A DNA stretch of 10,134 bases. It comes from Cephalothrix simula. Its lineage: Eukaryota > Nemertea > Palaeonemertea > Archinemertea > Cephalotrichidae. The notes below the pieces were generated by a model, which was not told the DNA's origin, made no database searches, and saw only the letters and a list, made by a program, of their open reading frames with translations. A program made the position numbers and the translations under genes. The stretch's first letter is position 1. Each line of letters starts with the position of its first letter. Positions 1-7,700 of this stretch are shown piece after piece. The stretch lies in assembly GCA_035591015.1 (NCBI GenBank), contig JAXIUW010234396.1:1-10134 (forward strand), read 5' to 3'.

Positions 1-18
1 CGGATGTTACAGATCGTG

Positions 19-173
19 CTATACACTTTATATATGACTGGTAACGTGCCATAAAAGGTATATTGCACTCGTTGCTCGTTGCTTATATTCAACTCGTCCT
101 GCGGACTCGTTGAATATAAGCAACTCGTATACCTTTTTCATGGCACTTTTACCCGTCAAATATACCGTATAGA
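19..173. repeat. Foldback element (nested inverted repeats)
   Basis: An inner pair at 78-99 and 103-124 (core gttgcttatattcaa / ttgaatataagcaac, perfect over 15 nt) sits inside an outer pair at 46-62 and 128-146 (gtgccataaaaggtata against tataccttttt-catggcac, one 2-nt indel). Similarity continues weakly out to about 19 and 173. The whole segment could fold into one long hairpin, the form of a foldback or MITE-like element. The class is unknown and no target-site duplication was established. Confidence 0.7.
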
Positions 174-478
174 TAGGTCTTGAAGAAGGGGTTTTAACAA
201 CTTAAATTCGAGTTATTTTTTGCCCATCTCTTCGAGATGTTTCTAATATGTATACACCACTCACTACATTAACTATCCCCCCCTTTATGTATTATTATCC
301 TCTGCCATAAGGCTATGCCTGTACTACTGAAAATTCTTGAAAAACATTTTTACATGATCTTGATATTATATAATTTCAAAGGCTGTACAGCAATCTGATT
401 TCTTACTTGTACCGGTATTCATTTATCAATTATCACTTTATTATTTTGGTCAAAAACGAATGTGATAGATAACCACGT

Positions 479-522
479 TTCTTGTCCAAAAAAAGTTGAT
501 TCTTGTCCAAAAAAAGTTGATT
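479..522. repeat. 21-bp tandem duplication
   Basis: The unit ttcttgtccaaaaaaagttga occurs twice head to tail (479-499 and 500-520), followed by two more bases of a third copy. The copies are identical, so the duplication is recent or maintained. No function is suggested. Confidence 0.9.
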
Positions 523-786
523 ATCTGAGGTAAAAATTGGAATTCTTGTGCGTTTATCTAATTATTGCTTATTGAGTTACTTTAATTTTACGCCCATTCT
601 TGAAATAGCTACTATAGCATTAACCCCTTTCTGAAAGAGAAAATTAACAAGTAATTTAAAATAACAAATAATGATGATCTAAGCTATCAAACTTTTCGAG
701 GAATCATACACAGATCGAGAACCCTCGAGAAAACCCTCGATTCTTGCTCTAAATTAATGGGACTTCCCCTTGCGAGTTTTTGGACT

Positions 787-839
787 CCAATCAGAACGCG
801 ATTATTTCTAATGACGTATTTTAACTTCCGGAGTTCCGG
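787..839 (+). promoter_or_regulatory. Cluster of promoter-type motifs (CCAAT, CRE-like, two ETS cores)
   Basis: Within 53 bases there are ccaat (787-791), tgacgtat resembling a CRE (812-819), acttccgg matching an ETS/GABP core (824-831) and a second ttccgg (834-839). This combination is common in animal TATA-less promoters. No coding region is seen next to it in the window. The short motifs could coincide by chance, so this is only a candidate. Confidence 0.2.
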
Positions 840-872
840 CAGTTTTTTAAGCTTAATGATTAAGCTTAACTG
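840..872. repeat. Short hairpin
   Basis: ttaagctta (847-855) and taagcttaa (861-869) are perfect 9-nt arms around a 5-nt loop. Outer cagt and actg also pair if four Ts bulge. It is adjacent to the promoter-type motif cluster. No terminator role is implied in a eukaryotic genome. Confidence 0.55.
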
Positions 873-1659
873 ACCAATTATATGCGCAAATATTTATATG
901 ATTATGACTGAGATAGATGTCATTTTAATGCTTGCATTGATTATACATAAGATATATGAATAACAAATAGCATATCACAATCCAACGCGTTCACAACATG
1001 AACTGATATCGGTCATTTCAGGGTAAATGCGAAAGGGGAGCATTTATCTTGTGTTGAGGATATCATTAGCATACAGAAATGAAAATAAAGATTGGTAATT
1101 TTTTTATAATTTTGTCCCACCGTAGCCCGTAGGGTCCTGGGATAGGGATGCCCTCGAAGCAGAGTTGGGATAAAAAAAACATCTACTTGTGAAATATTTT
1201 ATAGATTTTTTAATCAATCCATTCTATATTAAATTTGTTTTTCTATCTAATTATGTACTTGAATTAAATTACCCCAAAAGAAGGATTTGATTCAACTCTT
1301 TTCTAAGGTACCCCATTGGTTAATTGCTGAAATTTGTTTATGTTTGTTGAAGAGTTTTTTACTTCATTCTGATCATCGTCAAAATGGCTTTAGAAATAGA
1401 AAAAATAAAAAAGAATTTCCTTTGATTTTTTCTGAAGTTGAAATTTGTTATTGAACTTTAAAAAACCTTAACCCAATTTTAATCCATATTTTTATGTTTT
1501 TCCTTAAACTAGGAAAATAGTTTAGGATTTCGTAAATACGATAATGATTTAGATCTTTTGCCCACTTCCTTCGTGATATCAGTGATATCGTTCATTAGCT
1601 ATTTTTTTGATGTTATTTTCCAAAGTTTTTCCAGCTATCTAAAGATATTAAAGATATAC

Positions 1660-1780
1660 CTGCCATTTTCGACGTGTGACGAAATTCTTTAATTTCTGTT
1701 TGCATAGAGTATCTTCTGGTCTTTTTAAATTATTTTGTAACCAAGGATGATTTAAACAACTTTCGCCTCCTATACGTCGC
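1660..1780 (-). CDS. Mlck: MLCK exon F: end of kinase domain and start of autoinhibitory/calmodulin helix
   Basis: This 121-nt exon has the acceptor ttattctttgcag and the donor gtatat. It completes the lysine and encodes RRIGGESCLNHPWLQNN, the last helix of the kinase fold, then a linker and KQKLKNFVTRRKWQ. In vertebrate MLCK the corresponding MKKYMARRKWQ begins the pseudosubstrate and calmodulin-binding segment, so this exon stops in the middle of the regulatory helix. RRIGGES replaces the more usual RxTAxxC pattern. The exon ends in phase 0; reading through the donor meets TAA after three codons, so at least one more exon is needed. Confidence 0.9.
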
Positions 1781-4700
1781 CTGCAAAGAATAATATTTGT
1801 AATAATTCGGTGCATTGTAAATCACTGGAAAATAATTCCCGGCCTCCAAGCTGCCACGAATTTTCTGTTAAATTTTTTACAGTATATGTGTTGTCTACAT
1901 GTCATGATCTGGCAATCAGTTGATCAGTCTCAATATTTTTGATCCATTTTTCATGCCATGTGTTGAATTTAGGTTTCAAAATTCTATTGATCAAAACCTT
2001 TTAAATGTATCCCGGGCCGTGGTTAACATGGTTAAAGAAAAATTTAAACAACTCTTAAAAAAAGAATCATAGGAAATCGAATTCAATCATACTTTGGGTC
2101 TTTGAGCAGTAGCTTTGAAATGTAATCCTTGGCTTCTTCCGATATACTATCGAATTCAGGGTATTCAAAACTAAAGGTTCCTGTAGTCACATTTTGTAAA
2201 GTATCCAGATCTGTGTCGCCCATGAAAGGTGACAAACCAGATAATCTAAAATTAAAGAAAAAAAGGCATTCTTGGCAAAAAAGTAAAAATATCTCGGTGC
2301 ATTTTAATTTTATATACGTAAAATCAAAACCTATATTATTGGGTAGATTATTTTAATTTCTTAAAATTCATATACGCATTTATGTATGTTTGTATCGTAC
2401 CACTGCGGCCTCTGCGGGCTTAGTGTTCCTAAATTTTGCGTTTTACGATTTTGTTGTAAAACGTAGCTCTAAAGGCGGGGTTAAATCACTGTAGCTTGAG
2501 TTAAAACGTTGCGAAAATGAGCTCTTTTATTGTAAATAATTCAAATATTCGCATTGACGCCACAACACTTGATGGAGTAATTTATCAATCTTTGTCTTTT
2601 GAGCTGTGATAGCGCAATGTTTTCGTTTATAAAAACTTACAGAACATAACATATCACACCAACACTCCACCAATCAGTTGCCGGAGAAACTCCTTCATAA
2701 TTTACAACTTCCGGTGCCACAAATTCAGGTGTACCGGCTAAAACTAAATTATTTTTCTTTGGGTCATGGAATCGAGCAAGTCCAAAATCAATTATCTTTA
2801 TCCGATTTCCTGATTTTGTAAGGCATAAAATATTTTCTGGCTGAAATAAGATGAAAATGTTTCAAAATTGTGTGGCCTTTGTCTCTGGTGAAATATACCC
2901 ACGTACAATAACCGGCTGTAAATCGAGAGTAGTCATAGCATTCTATTATGGCACACTTTTGTGGTGGCAGCAGTGACCCTAAAACAATAATAGGTCAACA
3001 ATAGGAAGAGTAAGTACTATTCTAAAAGGACCCTTTAGGGAAAGTATTTACTATAATATTATTAAATGGTCTGTAGTGTGATTAGATGTGTATTCGAGAA
3101 AAACCACGAGACCGTAGGTCGAGTGGTTTTCTTCGAGAATTACACATCTAATTACCCTACAGACCATTTAATAATATCCTTAATAAAACTATTATGACGA
3201 TACCATCGATCGAACGAAATATATCTTGGGTATCTGTCCATGTGAGGGATTTTGACTTGAGTCGAAAAATAATAAGTGATCATAAGTCTATTTCGTTGAG
3301 GCAATGGAGAAAATTAAGGTAAATAAAACACACCATTTCAACGTAAGCAATGGTCAATCATAATCATTTGGACATAATTCCAAAATTCATTGCTCAAATT
3401 ACATCATATTAAAAAATCAAAATAATCCGTTTAGGATCTAACTACATGTATATCGATAGGTTCGAAAATGTATTGAACTGTCATCAAAATTAACTAAAAA
3501 TAAGAAAATTAAATAAAATCTATTCTCAAGTGTATCTTGTATTTATATACCGCCTATATAATAATTACTAATCTACACATCGATATTTATGTAAGAATTT
3601 CTAACTGTCCTGTGTTTACACCTTCATTGTATGTCCTCAATTTGTTGGCGTAATTTTTTGCATTAATCCCGTAATGCCAAGTTTTTCAACATCCTTATAA
3701 TTCTCACATGGCGGGTTTTGTCCTCCTCCCCAATAATATTGTGCTTCCCAAAGTCCTTGCACTGGTGGCTCTAGCATTCGTAATGTTGTCTGCCTTCTTG
3801 GTTCGGTCAGAGGCGTCTTGTTCATACACACTAGCGCCCTTTTATTTTCCGATGGGTTTTTCATTCTTCTTAACCGATTACAACTTCGGGGTGAACTGTA
3901 GTAATTTGAATATCTGTGGGTAAACATGTTGTATGATCCCCTTGGTGTTTTCCGCAGCTTTGAAGGCCAAGCCGCCACTTCAAAATTATCAACGCTGCAG
4001 TTCACCTTCGGAGCAAATATGTTCAGCGAGTGGACCATTTGGACTAGGTTAATCGGATCAGAGGACTGGATCCAACCGTTGTTTATCAGCCATTCACGAT
4101 CGTTTGGTATTTGGAAGTACACTTTTTCACCTTTCATTAGCGCTTTAAGGTCAATGAACGCAAAATCTGATTTGCTTCTAGGAGATGTTGGAACATATGC
4201 TGTATATCTTTCTGTATTTCCTCCAGTAGCGCCTAATACCCTGTGGTATTTAAATTCAGAATAGGTGAAATACTTAGATTCACATTCTTTCGGCCTATTC
4301 CCGCCATGTAGATATTCGTCAAAATTGCATGATAAGAGTATAATCTCTTGAAGCCATATTTGTTTTCGAGCAAAATGGCTGACATATTTAAAAATGGCGC
4401 ACTCGTACGTTAGATTCTCTCCCGCACATGTTTTCTGGTCGTGTTTGTCAAAACCAAGCTGAATATCTAAGCTGAACATTTCAAGGAATTTAAACTGTCC
4501 TGTATAAGCATCAGAAACTGATGTAAGATATTTCGTAAAATCGTCTTGAGATAGTTTAGGAGCTGTTACAATTGAGAAGTATAACTTTGAAATGAGTCCG
4601 ACTATCTTTTCGAGATGTTCAAACTCGGTCGCGGATTTATAGTTCACCCAAAGTTCCAGAAATTCAGACATCTCTGTCACCAGTTTGCTTGCTTTTTTAT

Positions 4701-7700
4701 TCCTGCTGAAATAGCCCTTCTGTAACTGATCTAGAACTTGAAGTTGCTTGCTATTCCTTTGGAAGTTTTTGAAAACATCAATAACATCCGTGGTAAATTG
4801 TTTTACGAACTCATTATTAATTGAGCCAGAAATTTGAGCGAGTTCTTCCTTTTTGCATACTGCTAACACTAACTTTACTGGTTCAAAACAGTTCCATGAA
4901 GCTTTTGACGTATCTAGAGCGTTCTCATCAGAGGCAGTGTTTCTTAATGCCTCTATAATATCAGTTTTAATTGCGTTTAACATATTATTTCCTTCATTTA
5001 TAAGATCATCTCTTCTTTTCTGATAGTATTTGACAATATCATCATTATAAAAACTGCCAACTGTGCTAAATGGTTGTAGATAAGCACTTTTAACATGGTC
5101 AGAAGTCAAATTCTTGTTCAAAAATGTGCTATCACTGCTATGCCATGACTGCATATCTTTTAGATAAGTTTTGAGGACAGTATTCTTGTATCTGATGATG
5201 TCCAAAGGTTTAGCGTCTTTTCTTCGATATTGATTGCTTTGCCCTATAATGAATTTCAGCAGATAAAGTACCATAACCTCGTTGCAAGAATGGGTATTGC
5301 CAGATCCGCACTGATTCTTTAGTAGACCTTCATTGGCTTGCTGGTTTTGAGTAAATTGAAAGATTTCGTCGTAACCATTTTGCATGGCCAGGTAAGCTTC
5401 TTTATAGAATTCAATGTGGTCATTACCTGAAATTCACAGTATGTTTCATTTTAATATTGTATTGAGAATTTCATCGCTAAGGCTTGTGTCATTGATAATT
5501 GCAAATGATCTTTTATACTCAATGGCGTAGCTGTTGGGTTCATCGAGGTGCCACCACCGTTTCTAAACCTCTGGGAACAGGTTTACATTGTGTAAGAAAC
5601 ATCAGGCGTGTCAAGGTATAGTATTCAGTCCCAATAGGAAAACTTAATGAAAATGAACTGTACGGAACATCCATGAATAATAATCTACTACAGTTGTGCT
5701 GTGGTGACAGATAACATAGTCCGAAGGGATTTTTGGCCGTGTACATGCTTTGGGACAATCCCTAGTCTACTTTCCTTGACATTATACAAGTATACAGCCC
5801 GTACCGGCATCGCTGCCGGACAGGCATCCCTTTCACAAATCTTGTAACACGCAAAAAACGTATATCAAAACGTCTTCTCTCGGTAAAACTCGCTAAAACC
5901 CAATACTATACTCCAAGGATATTAAAAATCTTTCGTCCACTCACTTTTTTTGCTCTGCGCCCCTAATTTGGTGACACATCTACGCCACTACACTGCATTC
6001 CTCGGATCTAACTTACCAGAAGAGCCTACTTTGAAGAAAATAAGGCTTAGAAGAACTCCAAAAAGTTGCATTGTACTTGCAAAATTTTTCAACTTATGTA
6101 CACACTTTTACATTACTGGACTGATAATATATTTCGGTCTAAAATGTAAATTAATTATGTAAAATAGCTATAATTTTTATTTATTACCAGCACAATTTTT
6201 TGGGAATCGTTTAATGGTAATTAGTTAGGTAATCTTTGTTTATTTTCGAAAATAACTAGTCTAAAATAGTTGTACCCGTACCGTTTTGTATTATTACCAA
6301 ATTTCGTTTGGTCAGTCATATTTATTTCCATTGGATTATTATCAGACAAGGTTTTAAAATAGAAAAAAGATGCGTTGGAAAACTGAATATTCTGATATTC
6401 GATGATATACTGAAGTATAAGAATGTACAAGAATTTTGCCGGTCAAAGATGTAAAATTTCGTTTTTTTTTCAAAAAGGCCTTTTTCAAAACGATGAGGTC
6501 CACTAGATGTCGGTAATTTAACCTTCGTAGTTCAAGAAAAATCCAGTAGATGGTGCCTTAATCAATTTTAGTTATTTTTTTGCTCTAGACGGCACTTGTA
6601 TTTAACCTTTAGCTCCATATACTTCACGTGGAGCTAATAGCATAACTAAATCTAGATTTAGTTATGCTAATATTAAGTTCCTCTCGCTCCTCAGACCTGG
6701 GCTAAATCATACCCTATATTACTACTCGCCACACCGCAGCAATCCCCCAAAGTGGACCATAGTAGAATGCTATTACTACTCTTGCCATTTTAAGATGGGG
6801 TGAAACGATCTGAAAGGGTCGAAATTAAAACTGGAAACGCCAATAGAAACGGGAAATTTAAAACTCTAGTCCCCTAAAAATTTGAATGCAAATAATGTAC
6901 CGATGTTACACTGTTTGGCGCCACTGCACTGTACCCACCGCTGTAGTGAAAAAATTAGGTAATTTTCGGAATGCTTTTTCCCTTAGAGGGCAGATAAATT
7001 GAAATTGTGCCCTACCTTCATATCTAAATGCAAAATATTTTGTGAATGAATATAGTTTACACCATCACAGATTTGCTTCATAAACATAACACACGCTTTT
7101 TCGGTCAACACAAAATCATCATCGACCACTCTTTCAAACAATTCACCACCATAAATTCTAGATAAATAAATAAAAGATCGGTTTAAAATTAAGTATAAAC
7201 AGGCTCACCTGGAAATCAGGGAAAAGTTCAATTTGGCCTTCAAAAGTCATGGAACGGTCCGGGAATTTCATAAAGTATAACAAAGTCAGGGAATTTTTAT
7301 TCTTCAAGGACCCAGGGTTTAGGCAATAGATATTTGTCGCTTTACGCATAAATTATCTTTGTGGTTCTTGAAATTATGCTGCTAATCAATATTTCAAAAT
7401 TCTTCGCTAACGCGTACCCTGAAAAGGCGGATCAGGGAATTTCTTGAAAAAGTCCTGGAAATCATTGGAAAATCCGGAAACATGCAAATCATGCAACAGT
7501 GGCCCAAAATAAAAACCCGTACATTTCAGTAGTATGCTCATCCTCTTAAGACCACTTTTGCGAACCAGAGGGTAACTTGATATAGCGCCACCACAACCAT
7601 GACGACGAAGGTGGAAACTATGATTTATATTAAAGTAAAGTTTATAGCCTATTGCTGGGAAGGTTTTGATTAATAACTTAGACAAGAACAATCTACTTTT

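Larger units (their letters stand above)
1..1508. other. No secure gene; 3' side of the MLCK gene
   Basis: Neither strand shows a convincing exon here. The stretch holds a foldback element, a tandem duplication, a motif cluster, a short hairpin and a weak imperfect hairpin around 1005-1064 (gatatc at both ends, taaatgc/gcattta inside). It may be the last MLCK intron or intergenic DNA. Confidence 0.5.
5386..5870 (-). pseudogene. Broken coding-like sequence upstream of the nested ORF
   Basis: Three stretches in different minus frames look like protein and point toward the ORF downstream. From 5810 to 5688 there are 40 codons starting MPVRAVYLYNVKESRLG and ending at TAG TAG. From 5758 to 5540 there are about 72 codons including SLSFPIGTEYYTLTRLMF, ending in TGA. 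From 5562 to 5449 there are 38 codons including WHLDEPNSYAIEYKRSF and SDEILNTILK; this one is in the same frame as the 582-codon ORF but is cut off from it by TGA at 5446-5448 and TGA at 5434-5436. The pattern suggests an older, longer N terminus broken by at least two frameshifts plus stops. Alternatives are upstream exons with splice sites I cannot place (tgaatttcag before 5427 could be an acceptor), sequencing errors, or chance. Confidence 0.42.
5871..7015 (-). other. MLCK intron, 5' side of the nested locus
   Basis: No exon is supported here. Short open frames at 5950-6162 (plus) and 6221-6430 (minus) have no protein-like pattern. The stretch holds a perfect palindrome, an adjacent hairpin and two CTCF-like motifs. 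A loosely repeated string occurs at about 5982-5996 (acgccactacactgc) and 6917-6931 (gcgccactgcactgt). Confidence 0.6.

Noticed and set aside
1300-1340. Possible last MLCK exon after an aaatttcag acceptor near 1333
   Set aside because: It gives only a few codons before a stop, with no calmodulin-helix character and a weak pyrimidine tract.
2129-2356. Plus-strand open frame of 75 codons
   Set aside because: It covers MLCK exon E on the opposite strand, where the kinase match is unambiguous.
3708-4264. Two plus-strand open frames (3708-3923 and 3926-4264)
   Set aside because: They lie antisense within the 582-codon minus-strand ORF, and their hydrophobic look follows from its codon composition.
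5650-5740. A DYVICHHSTT string resembling the HH motif of peptidoglycan recognition proteins
   Set aside because: It is a short match in a broken frame, with no other motif of that family nearby.
5950-6162. Plus-strand open frame of 70 codons
   Set aside because: No protein-like pattern, splice context or homology that I can recognise; compatible with chance.
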